NCBI RefSeq assembly: GCF_033547075.1
Contig: NZ_CP137891.1
Span: forward strand, 1,302,001 to 1,366,000
Direction: 5' to 3'
Length of the DNA stretch: 64,000 nt
DNA from: Flavobacterium ardleyense
Lineage (GTDB): Bacteria > Bacteroidota > Bacteroidia > Flavobacteriales > Flavobacteriaceae
Shown: positions 53,138-63,008 of the stretch, piece after piece
Layout of the letters: each line of letters opens with the position of its first letter
Position numbering within the stretch: the stretch's first letter is position 1
Translations under genes and position numbers: made by a program
The notes under the pieces: model-generated
The model's input: only the letters and a program-made list of their open reading frames with translations
What the model was told of the DNA's origin: nothing
Database searches by the model: none

Positions 53138-53962
53138 ATGTCAGTAAGAAAATTAAAACCTATTACCCCAGGTCAGCGTTTTAGAGTTGTGAATAGTTTT
53201 GACGCTATTACAACTGATAAGCCGGAACGCTCTTTGATAGCGCCGATAAAAAACTCTGGAGGTAGAAATAGTCAAGGAAAGATGACCATGCGTTATACGG
53301 GTGGTGGTCACAAGCAAAGATATCGTATCATTGATTTCAAAAGAAGCAAAGAAGGAATTCCTGCTACAATTAAATCAATTGAATATGATCCAAATCGTAC
53401 TGCTTTTATCGCTCTTTTAGCTTATGCTGATGGAGAGAAAACATACGTAATTGCGCAAAGCGGTATGAAAGTTGGACAGAAAATTGTTTCTGGACCAGAA
53501 TCTCAGCCGGAAATTGGAAATGCAATGCCATTAAGCAGAGTGCCACTTGGAACAGTAATTTCATGTATTGAATTACGTCCAGGGCAAGGAGCAGTAATTG
53601 CTCGTTCTGCAGGTACCTTTGCTCAACTAGTAGCTAGAGATGGTAAATATGCGACAATCAAAATGCCGTCAGGTGAAGTTAGATTAATTCTACTTACTTG
53701 TTCAGCTACTATTGGAGCAGTTTCTAACCATGATCACCAACTTATTGTATCTGGAAAAGCAGGTAGAACAAGATGGTTGGGTAGAAGACCAAGAACTAGA
53801 CCAGTAGCAATGAACCCTGTCGATCACCCAATGGGTGGTGGTGAAGGTCGTTCTTCAGGTGGACATCCACGTTCTAGAAACGGTATTCCAGCTAAAGGCT
53901 ATAGAACACGTTCTAAAGTCAATCCGAGTAACAAGTATATCGTAGAACGTAGAAAGAAATAA
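53138..53962 (+). CDS. rplB: 50S ribosomal protein L2
   Basis: 274 residues. [12 protein letters not shown] and the C-terminal [10 protein letters not shown] block with the near-PTC histidine are present. Confidence 0.99.
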   Translation: MSVRKLKPITPGQRFRVVNSFDAITTDKPERSLIAPIKNSGGRNSQGKMTMRYTGGGHKQRYRIIDFKRSKEGIPATIKSIEYDPNRTAFIALLAYADGEKTYVIAQSGMKVGQKIVSGPESQPEIGNAMPLSRVPLGTVISCIELRPGQGAVIARSAGTFAQLVARDGKYATIKMPSGEVRLILLTCSATIGAVSNHDHQLIVSGKAGRTRWLGRRPRTRPVAMNPVDHPMGGGEGRSSGGHPRSRNGIPAKGYRTRSKVNPSNKYIVERRKK

Positions 53963-53968
53963 TAAGAT

Positions 53969-54247
53969 ATGGCACGTTCATTAAAAAAAGGACCTTTTGT
54001 TCATTATAAATTAGACAAAAAAGTTCAAGAAAATATAGAAAAGGGTAAAAATGGAGTTGTAAAGACTTGGTCTAGAGCTTCTATGATTACACCAGACTTC
54101 GTTGGACAAACTATCGCAGTTCACAACGGACGTCAATTTGTACCAGTTTATGTTACTGAAAATATGGTAGGTCATAAACTTGGAGAGTTTTCACCAACAA
54201 GATCTTTTAGAGGTCACGCTGGAGCAAAAAATAAAGGTAAAAAATAA
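53969..54247 (+). CDS. rpsS: 30S ribosomal protein S19
   Basis: 92 residues. [10 protein letters not shown] at the start and the basic [23 protein letters not shown] core, split by the family's turn, are typical. Confidence 0.99.
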   Translation: MARSLKKGPFVHYKLDKKVQENIEKGKNGVVKTWSRASMITPDFVGQTIAVHNGRQFVPVYVTENMVGHKLGEFSPTRSFRGHAGAKNKGKK

Positions 54248-54253
54248 GAAGCA

Positions 54254-54664
54254 ATGGGAGTTCGTAAAAGAGAAACAGCAGATGCGAGAAAAGAGGCTAA
54301 TAAGTCTATTGCTTTCGCCAAATTGAATAACTGCCCTACTTCACCTAGAAAAATGCGCTTAGTAGCGGACTTGGTAAGAGGTCAGAAGGTAGAAAATGCA
54401 CTTAACATATTAAGATTTAGCTCAAAAGAAGCTTCTAGAAAACTAGAGAAACTTTTGTTGTCTGCAATCAATAACTGGGAGCAAAAAAATGCTGAAGGTG
54501 ATGTAGCAGAGGCAGGTCTAATTGTAAAAGAGATCAGAGTAGATGGTGGAATGATGTTGAAGAGACTTCGTCCAGCACCTCAAGGTCGCGCGCATAGAAT
54601 TAGAAAACGTTCTAATCACGTTACAATCGTGTTAGGATCTATCAATAACACACAAAGTAATTAA
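54254..54664 (+). CDS. rplV: 50S ribosomal protein L22
   Basis: 136 residues. The tunnel loop ending [16 protein letters not shown] and the [18 protein letters not shown] block are conserved. Longer N-terminus than E. coli, as is usual in this phylum. Confidence 0.98.
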   Translation: MGVRKRETADARKEANKSIAFAKLNNCPTSPRKMRLVADLVRGQKVENALNILRFSSKEASRKLEKLLLSAINNWEQKNAEGDVAEAGLIVKEIRVDGGMMLKRLRPAPQGRAHRIRKRSNHVTIVLGSINNTQSN

Positions 54665-54672
54665 TAAACAGT

Positions 54673-55428
54673 ATGGGACAGAAAACAAATCCGATTGCTA
54701 ACCGACTTGGTATCATCAGAGGTTGGGATTCGAACTGGTATGGTGGAAATGACTACGGTGATAAATTAGCCGAAGATTTTAAAATCAGAAAGTACATCCA
54801 CGCTCGTTTATCAAAAGCTAGTGTTTCTAAAGTAATTATCGAGAGAACTTTAAAACTTGTAACCGTTACTATCACTACTGCTAGACCTGGTATCATTATC
54901 GGAAAAGGTGGACAAGAGGTAGACAAGTTGAAAGAAGAACTTAAGAAAATTACTGACAAAGAAGTTCAGATTAATATTTTTGAAATCAAGAGACCTGAAC
55001 TAGATGCATACCTTGTAGGTACTAGTATCGCACGTCAGATCGAAAGCAGGATTTCATACAGAAGAGCAATAAAAATGGCAATTGCTGCTTCAATGCGTAT
55101 GAATGCTGAAGGAATCAAAGTATTGATTTCAGGACGTTTGAATGGTGCTGAAATGGCACGTTCAGAAGGTTTCAAAGAAGGAAGAATTCCTTTGTCAACT
55201 TTCAGGGCAGATGTTGATTACGCACTTGCTGAAGCTCATACCCAATACGGGAGAATGGGAATCAAAGTGTGGATCATGAAAGGTGAAGTTTATGGAAAAA
55301 GAGATCTTTCTCCATTAGCCGGAATGGACAAAAAACAATCCGGTGCAGGTGGAAAAGGTGGAGATGCCCCAAGAGGTAAATCTAACTTTAACAGAGGCAG
55401 TAAACCAGATGCTCGTAAAAGAAAGTAA
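54673..55428 (+). CDS. rpsC: 30S ribosomal protein S3
   Basis: 251 residues. KH-domain [14 protein letters not shown] and the C-terminal [12 protein letters not shown] block are present, followed by a long Gly/Lys/Arg tail (about 225-251). Confidence 0.99.
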   Translation: MGQKTNPIANRLGIIRGWDSNWYGGNDYGDKLAEDFKIRKYIHARLSKASVSKVIIERTLKLVTVTITTARPGIIIGKGGQEVDKLKEELKKITDKEVQINIFEIKRPELDAYLVGTSIARQIESRISYRRAIKMAIAASMRMNAEGIKVLISGRLNGAEMARSEGFKEGRIPLSTFRADVDYALAEAHTQYGRMGIKVWIMKGEVYGKRDLSPLAGMDKKQSGAGGKGGDAPRGKSNFNRGSKPDARKRK

Positions 55429-55447
55429 ATTTTTAAATTAAAGAAAA

Positions 55448-55873
55448 ATGTTACAGCCTAAAAGAACGAAATACCGTAAGGTACAAAAAGGTAGAATGAA
55501 AGGAAATACCGGTAGAGGGTATGAACTTTCAAATGGAATGTTTGGTATCAAATCTGTGCACGAAGATGGTATGTTTTTAACATCACGTCAAATCGAGGCA
55601 GCTCGTATTGCCGCTACTCGTTTTATGAAGAGAGAGGGTCAATTATGGATCAAAATATTTCCAGATAAACCAATTACTAAGAAGCCTCTAGAGGTACGTA
55701 TGGGTAAAGGAAAAGGTGCCGTAGAATATTGGGCAGCTGTTGTTAAACCAGGAAGAATTATGTTTGAAGTAGGCGGAGTGCCTTTGTCAGTTGCAAAAGA
55801 GGCTTTACGTCTTGCAGCGCAAAAACTTCCTTGCAAAACAAAATTTGTCATCGCTAGAGATTTCGAAGCATAA
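55448..55873 (+). CDS. rplP: 50S ribosomal protein L16
   Basis: 141 residues. [11 protein letters not shown] start and the [18 protein letters not shown] block near the A-site are conserved. Confidence 0.99.
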   Translation: MLQPKRTKYRKVQKGRMKGNTGRGYELSNGMFGIKSVHEDGMFLTSRQIEAARIAATRFMKREGQLWIKIFPDKPITKKPLEVRMGKGKGAVEYWAAVVKPGRIMFEVGGVPLSVAKEALRLAAQKLPCKTKFVIARDFEA

Positions 55874-55884
55874 TCTATATTATT

Positions 55885-56076
55885 ATGAAACAATCAGAAA
55901 TAAAGGATCTTTCTGCAGCGCAGTTGCAAGAAAAACTTAGTGAGACTAAGAAAAAGTACAATGACCTAAAAATGGCTCACGCTGTTTCTCCAATTGAAAA
56001 CCCACTTCAAATTAGAGGTGTAAGAAGATCAGTTGCAAGAATCGAGACAGAGCTTACAAAAAGAGAGTTACAATAA
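55885..56076 (+). CDS. rpmC: 50S ribosomal protein L29
   Basis: 63 residues of two helices, ending NPLQIRGVRRSVARIETEL, which is the L29 signature helix. Confidence 0.97.
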   Translation: MKQSEIKDLSAAQLQEKLSETKKKYNDLKMAHAVSPIENPLQIRGVRRSVARIETELTKRELQ

Positions 56077-56093
56077 TTGTAGTTTGCTGAAAG

Positions 56094-56354
56094 ATGGAAG
56101 AAAAAAGAAATTTAAGAAAAGAAAGAATTGGTGTTGTAACTTCGGACAAAATGGACAAGTCTATTGTTGTTGCAGAAGTGCGTAAAGTAAAACACCCATT
56201 ATACGGTAAGTTCGTGTTGAAGACTAAGAAATATGTTGCACACGACGAAACAAACGACTGTAACATTGGAGATACTGTAAGAATTAGCGAAACGCGTCCT
56301 TTAAGTAAATCGAAATGTTGGAGATTAGTTGAAATCCTAGAAAGAGCTAAATAA
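56094..56354 (+). CDS. rpsQ: 30S ribosomal protein S17
   Basis: 86 residues, with the OB-fold signature [19 protein letters not shown] and [16 protein letters not shown]. Confidence 0.98.
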   Translation: MEEKRNLRKERIGVVTSDKMDKSIVVAEVRKVKHPLYGKFVLKTKKYVAHDETNDCNIGDTVRISETRPLSKSKCWRLVEILERAK

Positions 56355-56356
56355 TT

Positions 56357-56725
56357 ATGGTACAACAAGAATCAAGATTAAAAGTAGCAGATAACACAGG
56401 GGCTAAGGAAGTTTTAACCATCCGTGTTTTAGGAGGTACCAAAAGAAGGTATGCTTCTGTGGGAGACAAAATTGTAGTTTCAATTAAAGATACGGCACCT
56501 AACGGAAGCGTTAAGAAAGGATCTGTTTCAACTGCAGTTGTAGTACGTACCAAAAAAGAAGTGAGAAGAGCCGATGGTTCATACATCAGATTTGACGATA
56601 ACGCTTGCGTATTGTTAAACGCTGCTGGTGAAATGAGAGGAACTCGCGTTTTTGGTCCGGTAGCAAGAGAACTTCGTGAAAAACAATTCATGAAAATTGT
56701 ATCATTGGCACCAGAAGTGCTTTAA
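56357..56725 (+). CDS. rplN: 50S ribosomal protein L14
   Basis: 122 residues, with [19 protein letters not shown] at the start and the [20 protein letters not shown] end. 2 nt after rpsQ. Confidence 0.99.
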   Translation: MVQQESRLKVADNTGAKEVLTIRVLGGTKRRYASVGDKIVVSIKDTAPNGSVKKGSVSTAVVVRTKKEVRRADGSYIRFDDNACVLLNAAGEMRGTRVFGPVARELREKQFMKIVSLAPEVL

Positions 56726-56735
56726 TTATTTTAAG

Positions 56736-57050
56736 ATGATAAAGCTAAAGATAAAATCAGGAGATACTGTTATGGTAATCGCTGGAGACCACAAAGGATC
56801 TCAAGGAACTGTAATGAGTGTTGATCGTGAAAAAAACAAAGCGATTGTTGAAGGTGTAAACATGGTAAGTAAACATACTAAACCAAGTGCAAAAAGCCCT
56901 CAAGGAGGAATCGTTAAGAAAGAAGCTCCAATACATATTTCAAACCTATCTCTTATAGACCCTAAAACTAAGGGAGCTACAAGAGTTGGAATGAAAGTAG
57001 AAGGAGATAAGAAAGTAAGATTTGCAAAAAAATCTAATCAAGTACTATAG
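56736..57050 (+). CDS. rplX: 50S ribosomal protein L24
   Basis: 104 residues from ATG 56736 ([21 protein letters not shown]), the KOW domain start. An earlier in-frame ATG at 56697 lies inside rplN and adds 13 residues unlike L24, so it is not used. Confidence 0.98.
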   Translation: MIKLKIKSGDTVMVIAGDHKGSQGTVMSVDREKNKAIVEGVNMVSKHTKPSAKSPQGGIVKKEAPIHISNLSLIDPKTKGATRVGMKVEGDKKVRFAKKSNQVL

Positions 57051-57052
57051 TA

Positions 57053-57604
57053 ATGGCTTATACACCTAGACTAAAAGAGGAATACAAGAACAGAGTAATC
57101 TCTGCTCTTAAAGAGGAATTCGGATACACAAACGTAATGCAAGTTCCAAAACTTACAAAAATCGTTTTGAGTAAAGGAGTTGGTGCAGCAGTATCAGATA
57201 AGAAATTAATTGATTATGCTGTAGATGAATTGGCAAAAATCACTGGACAAAAAGCAGTTGCTACAATCTCTAAGAAAGACGTTGCGTCTTTCAAATTGAG
57301 AAAGGGTATGCCAATTGGAGCGATGGTAACATTGCGCGGTGAAAGAATGTACGAGTTTTTAGATAGACTTGTTACTTCAGCTTTACCACGAGTTAGAGAC
57401 TTTAGCGGAATTAAAGCGAATGGTTTTGACGGTAGAGGAAATTATAACTTAGGTGTTCTAGAACAAATTATCTTCCCAGAAATTGACATTGATAAAGTGA
57501 ATAAAATTACTGGAATGGATATTACGTTTGTAACGACTGCAGCTACTGATAAAGAAGCTAAATCATTGCTTACTGAACTAGGATTACCTTTTAAAAAGAA
57601 CTAA
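57053..57604 (+). CDS. rplE: 50S ribosomal protein L5
   Basis: 183 residues, with [16 protein letters not shown] and the [17 protein letters not shown] loop. Contacts 5S rRNA. In E. coli the S8 operator overlaps the start of this gene. No such hairpin was seen here. Confidence 0.99.
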   Translation: MAYTPRLKEEYKNRVISALKEEFGYTNVMQVPKLTKIVLSKGVGAAVSDKKLIDYAVDELAKITGQKAVATISKKDVASFKLRKGMPIGAMVTLRGERMYEFLDRLVTSALPRVRDFSGIKANGFDGRGNYNLGVLEQIIFPEIDIDKVNKITGMDITFVTTAATDKEAKSLLTELGLPFKKN

Positions 57605-57607
57605 GAA

Positions 57608-57877
57608 ATGGCTAAAGAATCAATGAAAGCCCGTGAGCGCAAAAGAGAAAGAACGGTAGAAAAGTATGCTGAGAAAAGAAAAGCTTTGAAAGAAGCTGGA
57701 GATTTCGTAGGTTTGCAAAAATTACCGAAAAACGCTTCACCTGTTCGTCTGCACAATCGTTGCAATTTAACTGGTAGACCAAGAGGGTATATGCGTCAGT
57801 TTGGTCTATCACGTGTTACATTTCGTGAGATGGCAAGTAACGGTTTAATCCCTGGCGTTAAGAAAGCTAGTTGGTAG
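57608..57877 (+). CDS. rpsN: 30S ribosomal protein S14, zinc-independent form
   Basis: 89 residues, the longer C-minus form. It has [21 protein letters not shown] but no CxxC zinc pairs. 3 nt after rplE. Confidence 0.98.
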   Translation: MAKESMKARERKRERTVEKYAEKRKALKEAGDFVGLQKLPKNASPVRLHNRCNLTGRPRGYMRQFGLSRVTFREMASNGLIPGVKKASW

Positions 57878-57890
57878 TTAATAATTATAA

Positions 57891-57935
57891 ATGGATCTAA
57901 GGTTCAGTAAGATGAAAACCAAGATCATAAATTAA
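57891..57935 (+). CDS. Possible 14-codon leader ORF upstream of rpsH
   Basis: ATG GAT CTA ... TAA encodes MDLRFSKMKTKIIN within the 63-nt rpsN-rpsH gap, ending 5 nt before the rpsH ATG. It overlaps the hairpin listed separately. It may be chance. Conservation in related genomes would decide. Confidence 0.25.
   Translation: MDLRFSKMKTKIIN
57894..57926 (+). promoter_or_regulatory. Hairpin in the rpsH leader, candidate r-protein binding site
   Basis: GATCT-AA-GGTT (57894-57904) pairs with AACC-A-AGATC (57917-57926), giving two short stems with a small 2x1 internal loop and a 12-nt apical loop. It lies 14 nt before rpsH, in one of only two gaps over 50 nt in the spc-alpha region. A stem interrupted by an asymmetric A-rich internal loop resembles S8-binding RNA in general shape. 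That is inference. Confidence 0.45.
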
Positions 57936-57940
57936 TCTAT

Positions 57941-58339
57941 ATGTATACAGATCCTATTGCGGATTATCTAACACGTGTTAGAAATGCTGTGGCAGCAAAC
58001 CATAAAGTGGTTGAAATTCCAGCATCAAACCTTAAAAAAGAAATCACTAAGATTTTATTTGAACAAGGTTACATCTTGAGTTACAAATTTGAAGAGAACA
58101 AAGTTCAAGGTTCTATCAAAATTGCTTTGAAGTACGATAAAGAGACTAAAGAGCCTGTAATAAGAGATCTTCAAAGAATAAGTAAACCAGGTCTACGTAA
58201 GTATTCAGGTTCTACAGAAATTCCTCGTATCCTTAACGGATTAGGAATTGCAATTGTTTCCACTTCAAAAGGTTTGATGACAGGTAAAAAAGCCAAACAA
58301 CTTAACGTTGGTGGTGAAGTAATTTGTTACGTATACTAA
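57941..58339 (+). CDS. rpsH: 30S ribosomal protein S8
   Basis: 132 residues. DPIADYLTRVRNAV and the C-terminal VSTSKGLMTGKKAKQLNVGG segment with the conserved rRNA-binding STSKG are present. S8 represses the spc operon in E. coli. Confidence 0.99.
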   Translation: MYTDPIADYLTRVRNAVAANHKVVEIPASNLKKEITKILFEQGYILSYKFEENKVQGSIKIALKYDKETKEPVIRDLQRISKPGLRKYSGSTEIPRILNGLGIAIVSTSKGLMTGKKAKQLNVGGEVICYVY

Positions 58340-58351
58340 AAACAGCGAAAG

Positions 58352-58894
58352 ATGTCAAGAATAGGTAAAAGTCCAGTAACAATTCCTGCAGGTGTAACAG
58401 TAAATGTAGCCGACGGTATTATTACTGTAAAAGGAAAATTAGGAGAACTAACACAAGAGTTTTCAGAGGTGGCAATCACCGTTGAAGGCGATCAAGTACT
58501 AGTTGAAAGAGATGGAGATCATAAAGATCTTCGTGCTAAGCACGGTCTTTACAGATCACTTATCAATAACATGATTATTGGAGTGTCTGAAGGATTTACA
58601 AAATCATTAGAACTTGTAGGTGTAGGTTTTAGAGCATCTAATCAAGGTCAAAAACTTGATTTAGCACTTGGATTTTCTCACAATATCGTTTTACAAGTTG
58701 CTCCCGAAGTAACTGTTGAAACTATATCGGAGAAAGGTAAGAACCCAATCGTAAAACTAACATCATTTGATAAACAACTTGTTGGTCAAGTTGCTGCGAA
58801 AATTAGAAGTTTCCGTAAGCCAGAACCGTACAAAGGAAAAGGTATCAAGTTTGTTGGAGAAGTATTAAGAAGAAAAGCAGGTAAATCAGCTTAA
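58352..58894 (+). CDS. rplF: 50S ribosomal protein L6
   Basis: 180 residues, [15 protein letters not shown] start, tandem L6 domains, and the signature [11 protein letters not shown] near the end. Confidence 0.99.
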   Translation: MSRIGKSPVTIPAGVTVNVADGIITVKGKLGELTQEFSEVAITVEGDQVLVERDGDHKDLRAKHGLYRSLINNMIIGVSEGFTKSLELVGVGFRASNQGQKLDLALGFSHNIVLQVAPEVTVETISEKGKNPIVKLTSFDKQLVGQVAAKIRSFRKPEPYKGKGIKFVGEVLRRKAGKSA

Positions 58895-58905
58895 AAAATA
58901 AGATT

Positions 58906-59259
58906 ATGTCATTAACAAAATCTGATAGAAGACAGAGAATTAGATACAGAATTAGAAAAAGCATCAGTGGTACTGCTGTGAAACCTAGACTTTCTGTATT
59001 CAGAAGTAACAAAGAAATATACGCTCAACTTATTGATGACGTAACTGGAGTTACTTTGATGGCTGCCTCTTCAAGAGAAAAAGAAGTAAGTACGGAAGGT
59101 ACCAATGTAGACGTTGCAAATGCAGTTGGAAAACTGATGGCAGAAAAAGCATTGAAAGCTGGGATAGAGAATGTAACCTTCGATAGAAGTGGATACCTAT
59201 ACCATGGTCGTATTAAATCATTAGCAGAAGGCGCCAGAGAAGCCGGACTAAAATTCTAA
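58906..59259 (+). CDS. rplR: 50S ribosomal protein L18
   Basis: 117 residues; [18 protein letters not shown] and [20 protein letters not shown] are the 5S-rRNA-binding family blocks. Confidence 0.99.
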   Translation: MSLTKSDRRQRIRYRIRKSISGTAVKPRLSVFRSNKEIYAQLIDDVTGVTLMAASSREKEVSTEGTNVDVANAVGKLMAEKALKAGIENVTFDRSGYLYHGRIKSLAEGAREAGLKF

Positions 59260-59266
59260 GAAAATT

Positions 59267-59788
59267 ATGTCTTACAACAAAAATGTAGAAATTGTAAAAC
59301 CAACCGGTCTTGATCTTAAAGACCGTTTGGTTAGTGTAAATCGTGTGACAAAAGTTACAAAAGGTGGTAGAGCTTTCGGGTTCTCTGCAATTGTAGTAGT
59401 TGGAGACGAGCACGGTGTAGTTGGTCACGGACTTGGAAAATCTAAAGATGTTTCTGAAGCTATTGCAAAAGCAGTAGAAGATGCAAAGAAAAATCTAATT
59501 AGAGTTCCTCTTAATAGCCACACTATTCCGCATGAACAAAAAGGAAAATTTAGCGGAGCTCGTGTGTTTTTAATTCCAGCATCTCACGGTACAGGAGTTA
59601 TTGCAGGTGGTGCTGTGCGCGCAGTTGTAGAGTCTGCAGGAATACAAGACGTATTGTCTAAATCTCAAGGATCTTCAAACCCTCACAACGTAGTTAAAGC
59701 AACTTTTGATGCTTTAACTCAAATGAGAAGTGCACTTACTGTAGCAAAACAAAGAGGAGTTTCTTTAGAAACAGTTTTTAAAGGTTAA
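59267..59788 (+). CDS. rpsE: 30S ribosomal protein S5
   Basis: 173 residues; [16 protein letters not shown] and [17 protein letters not shown] mark the dsRBD-like and C-terminal domains. Confidence 0.99.
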   Translation: MSYNKNVEIVKPTGLDLKDRLVSVNRVTKVTKGGRAFGFSAIVVVGDEHGVVGHGLGKSKDVSEAIAKAVEDAKKNLIRVPLNSHTIPHEQKGKFSGARVFLIPASHGTGVIAGGAVRAVVESAGIQDVLSKSQGSSNPHNVVKATFDALTQMRSALTVAKQRGVSLETVFKG

Positions 59789-59801
59789 TTCACAGGAAAT
59801 T

Positions 59802-59984
59802 ATGGCTAAATTATTAGTAAAACAAGTACGAAGCAAAATCAACTGTCCTCTTGATCAAAAAAGAGGTCTAGAAGCTTTGGGTCTTCGCAAAATGGGCCAA
59901 GTAGTAGAGCATGAGTCAAATCCTGCTATACTTGGGATGATAAACAAAGTAAAACACTTAGTTTCTGTAGAAGAAGCTAAATAA
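59802..59984 (+). CDS. rpmD: 50S ribosomal protein L30
   Basis: 60 residues, VKQVRSKINCPLDQKRGLEALGLRK split across the typical first strand and helix, then INKVKHLVSVEE. Confidence 0.97.
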   Translation: MAKLLVKQVRSKINCPLDQKRGLEALGLRKMGQVVEHESNPAILGMINKVKHLVSVEEAK

Positions 59985-59995
59985 CAAATACTGTT

Positions 59996-60448
59996 ATGAA
60001 TTTAAGTAATTTACAACCGGCTGAAGGGTCGACACACAATCAGAATAAAAGATTAGGTCGTGGAGAAGGTTCTGGAAAAGGTGGTACCTCTGCAAGAGGA
60101 CACAAAGGAGCTAAATCTCGTTCTGGTTATTCAAAAAAGATTGGTTTTGAGGGAGGGCAAATGCCACTTCAAAGACGTGTACCTAAGTTTGGTTTTACAA
60201 ACATTAATCGTAAAGATTACGAAGGAGTAAACCTTGATACGCTGCAAGCACTAGTAGATAATGGTCAGATTAAAGATACAGTCGATATGTCTGTATTTGT
60301 AAGCCACCGTTTGGCAACTAAAAATGAAATCGTAAAGATTTTAGGTAGAGGTGAACTAACAGCGAAATTAAAGGTAACTGCTCACAAATTTACTGCTACT
60401 GCAAAAGCTGCAATTGAAGCGGCCGGTGGAGAAGCTGTAACTATATAA
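59996..60448 (+). CDS. rplO: 50S ribosomal protein L15
   Basis: 150 residues, glycine-rich N-terminus with RLGRGEGSGKGGTSARGHKG and the GFEGGQMPLQRRVPKFGF block. Confidence 0.98.
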   Translation: MNLSNLQPAEGSTHNQNKRLGRGEGSGKGGTSARGHKGAKSRSGYSKKIGFEGGQMPLQRRVPKFGFTNINRKDYEGVNLDTLQALVDNGQIKDTVDMSVFVSHRLATKNEIVKILGRGELTAKLKVTAHKFTATAKAAIEAAGGEAVTI

Positions 60449-60459
60449 TTTTTCTATAA

Positions 60460-61797
60460 ATGAAGAAATTTTTCGAATCATTAGCCAACGCTTGGAAAAT
60501 AGAGGAACTAAAAAATAGAATTCTAATAACAATTGGTCTTCTTTTAGTATACCGTTTTGGTGCACAAGTTACACTTCCAGGTATTGATGCTGCTCAATTA
60601 GGTAATCTAGCTGGACAGACTAAAGACGGAATTGGATCTATCCTAGATATGTTTACTGGTGGTGCGTTCTCGCAAGCATCAGTATTTGCATTGGGAATTA
60701 TGCCTTATATTTCTGCTTCTATTGTAGTACAGTTGATGGGAATTGCAATTCCTTATCTGCAAAAACTTCAGAAAGAAGGAGAAAGCGGTACCAAGAAAAT
60801 TAATCAAATTACACGTTGGTTAACTATTGGAATCACACTTGTACAAGGTCCTGGTTACATTTACAATCTGTACCGAACGTTGCCAAGTAGTGCGTTTCTA
60901 TTAGGTTTTGACTCGTTTTCGTTTCTTTTCTCTTCTGTAGTAATATTAGTTACAGGAACGATATTTGCAATGTGGTTGGGTGAGAAAATTACCGATAAAG
61001 GGATTGGTAACGGAATTTCGTTATTGATTATGGTTGGTATTATCGCACGTTTACCGCAAGCATTTATACAAGAATTTACAACTCGTGTAACAAATAATAA
61101 CGGTGGTCCTATGCTTCTTGTATTAGAAGTGATCATTTGGTTACTTGTTATCGTTGCTTGTATCTATCTTGTTATGGCTATCAGAAGAATTCCAGTACAG
61201 TACGCTAGACGAACTGTGTCGGGGGAGTTTGAACAAGATGCAAACCGTCAGTGGATTCCATTAAAGTTGAACGCATCTGGAGTTATGCCAATCATTTTTG
61301 CGCAAGCAATTATGTTTATACCAGCAGCACTTGCAGGTTTATCAAACTCTGAGACATCACAATCTATAGCAGGCGCTTTTAGCGATATGTTTGGATTTTG
61401 GTACAACTTAGTTTTTGCACTCCTTATTATTATATTTACATATTTCTACACAGCGATCACTGTTCCAACAAACAAGATGGCAGACGATCTAAAACGTAGT
61501 GGTGGTTTTATTCCAGGGATCAAACCAGGACTTGAAACATCAGAGTTTTTGGACAAAGTGATGTCTTTAATTACTTTTCCAGGATCGGTTTTCTTAGCAT
61601 TAATAGCAATTTTTCCTGCTATCGTGGTAAGTGTTATGAATGTGCAACAATCATGGGCAATGTTTTATGGCGGAACGTCTTTGATTATTATGGTAGGAGT
61701 GGCGATAGACACTATTCAACAAGTGAATTCATATTTGTTGAATAAGCATTATGATGGATTGATGAAGACAGGTAAAAATAGAAAAGCAATCGCTTAA
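60460..61797 (+). CDS. secY: Preprotein translocase subunit SecY
   Basis: Channel of the Sec translocon in the inner membrane, 445 residues with about ten membrane helices. GVMPIIFAQAIMF, the plug-region helix GGAFSQASVFALGIMPYISASI, with a family break inside, and cytoplasmic loops with RRTVSGEF and RSGGFIPGIKPG are readable. Slightly longer loops than E. coli, as in other Bacteroidetes. 11 nt after rplO and 6 nt before infA. Confidence 0.99.
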   Translation: MKKFFESLANAWKIEELKNRILITIGLLLVYRFGAQVTLPGIDAAQLGNLAGQTKDGIGSILDMFTGGAFSQASVFALGIMPYISASIVVQLMGIAIPYLQKLQKEGESGTKKINQITRWLTIGITLVQGPGYIYNLYRTLPSSAFLLGFDSFSFLFSSVVILVTGTIFAMWLGEKITDKGIGNGISLLIMVGIIARLPQAFIQEFTTRVTNNNGGPMLLVLEVIIWLLVIVACIYLVMAIRRIPVQYARRTVSGEFEQDANRQWIPLKLNASGVMPIIFAQAIMFIPAALAGLSNSETSQSIAGAFSDMFGFWYNLVFALLIIIFTYFYTAITVPTNKMADDLKRSGGFIPGIKPGLETSEFLDKVMSLITFPGSVFLALIAIFPAIVVSVMNVQQSWAMFYGGTSLIIMVGVAIDTIQQVNSYLLNKHYDGLMKTGKNRKAIA

Positions 61798-61803
61798 GTT
61801 TAA

Positions 61804-62019
61804 ATGGCAAAACAATCAGCAATAGAACAAGACGGATCAATCATCGAAGCATTATCAAATGCGATGTTCCGTGTGGAGTTAGAAAATGGACATATTGTAA
61901 TTGCTCATATTTCAGGTAAGATGCGTATGCACTACATCAAGTTATTACCAGGTGATAAAGTGAAACTTGAAATGAGCCCTTATGATTTGTCGAAAGCAAG
62001 AATTACTTATAGATATTAA
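61804..62019 (+). CDS. infA: Translation initiation factor IF-1
   Basis: 71 residues, OB-fold. [19 protein letters not shown] start and [18 protein letters not shown] core. 11 nt before rpmJ. Confidence 0.99.
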   Translation: MAKQSAIEQDGSIIEALSNAMFRVELENGHIVIAHISGKMRMHYIKLLPGDKVKLEMSPYDLSKARITYRY

Positions 62020-62030
62020 AGGCACTCAAA

Positions 62031-62147
62031 ATGAAAGTAAGAGCATCAGTAAAAAAGAGAAGTCCCGAGTGCATCATTGTGCGTAGAAAAGGGAGATTGT
62101 ACGTAATTAACAAAAAGAATCCTAGATTTAAACAAAGACAAGGATAG
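62031..62147 (+). CDS. rpmJ: 50S ribosomal protein L36, zinc-free form
   Basis: 38 residues, [14 protein letters not shown]... to ...RFKQRQG. Too short for many gene callers. Compared with the zinc form (C-x2-C ... C ... H), only Cys-14 remains. Cys-11, Cys-27 and the His are Ser, Asn and Phe, and one residue is inserted before the C-terminal NPR block. It is therefore a C-minus L36. The position between infA and rpsM is the standard one. Confidence 0.95.
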   Translation: MKVRASVKKRSPECIIVRRKGRLYVINKKNPRFKQRQG

Positions 62148-62149
62148 TT

Positions 62150-62524
62150 ATGGCAAGAATAGCAGGGGTAGACATCCCAAAAAACAAAAGAGGAGTTATC
62201 GCTTTAACATACATCTTCGGAGTAGGTAGAAGTAGAGCAATTGAGGTATTAGAAAAAGCTCAAGTTAGCCAAGATACGAAAGTTCAAGATTGGAATGACG
62301 ACGAAATCGGAGCAATTCGTGAAGCCGTAGGATTTTTTAAAATTGAAGGTGAACTACGTTCAGAGATTTCAGTAAACATCAAACGTTTAATGGATATCGG
62401 ATGTTATAGAGGAATTCGTCACAGATCTGGTCTTCCATTAAGAGGACAAAGAACTAAGAATAACTCAAGAACCAGAAAAGGTAAAAGAAAAACTGTTGCG
62501 AACAAGAAAAAAGCAACTAAATAA
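62150..62524 (+). CDS. rpsM: 30S ribosomal protein S13
   Basis: 124 residues, [20 protein letters not shown] start and [20 protein letters not shown] tail. Only 2 nt after rpmJ, so the S4 operator that precedes rpsM in E. coli has no room here. Confidence 0.99.
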   Translation: MARIAGVDIPKNKRGVIALTYIFGVGRSRAIEVLEKAQVSQDTKVQDWNDDEIGAIREAVGFFKIEGELRSEISVNIKRLMDIGCYRGIRHRSGLPLRGQRTKNNSRTRKGKRKTVANKKKATK

Positions 62525-62532
62525 TAAGTAGT

Positions 62533-62916
62533 ATGGCTAAGGCAAGTACAAAAAAACGTAAAGTAGTTGTTGAATCAACAGGTGAAGCTCACATTAGTGC
62601 TACTTTTAATAACATCATTATCTCTTTAACAAATAAGAAAGGTGAAGTTATCTCTTGGTCTTCTGCAGGTAAGATGGGTTTTAGAGGTTCTAAAAAGAAT
62701 ACTCCATACGCAGCTCAGATGGCAGCCGAAGATTGTAGTAAAGTAGCTCTTGAAGCAGGATTGAAAAAAGTGAAAGTTTATGTAAAAGGACCAGGAAACG
62801 GACGTGAGTCTGCAATCAGATCTTTGCATAATGGTGGAATCGAAGTAACAGAAATTATTGATGTTACGCCAATGCCACACAACGGATGTCGTCCTCCTAA
62901 AAGACGTAGAGTTTAA
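62533..62916 (+). CDS. rpsK: 30S ribosomal protein S11
   Basis: 127 residues, [20 protein letters not shown] and the C-terminal [15 protein letters not shown] block with the Asn-Gly that is isomerised in many bacteria. Confidence 0.99.
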   Translation: MAKASTKKRKVVVESTGEAHISATFNNIIISLTNKKGEVISWSSAGKMGFRGSKKNTPYAAQMAAEDCSKVALEAGLKKVKVYVKGPGNGRESAIRSLHNGGIEVTEIIDVTPMPHNGCRPPKRRRV

Positions 62917-62941
62917 TAATTTTTTTATAATAGTATAACCC

Positions 62942-62994
62942 AAGGTAGATATAGATTATCGGAGGATATGACCTGAATTCATAATCTCTACCTT
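62942..62994 (+). promoter_or_regulatory. Stem-loop leader of rpsD, candidate S4 autoregulatory element
   Basis: AAGGTAG (62942-62948) pairs with CTACCTT (62988-62994), and AGATTAT (62953-62959) pairs with ATAATCT (62981-62987). The 5' arm carries a 4-nt ATAT bulge and the loop of about 21 nt holds AGG/CCT, which may form an inner helix. It fills most of the 92-nt rpsK-rpsD gap, ends 14 nt before the rpsD ATG and has no T-run, so it is not a terminator. S4 is a known feedback repressor of its own operon in other bacteria. Confidence 0.65.
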
Positions 62995-63008
62995 ATTAAT
63001 TTTTAGAA

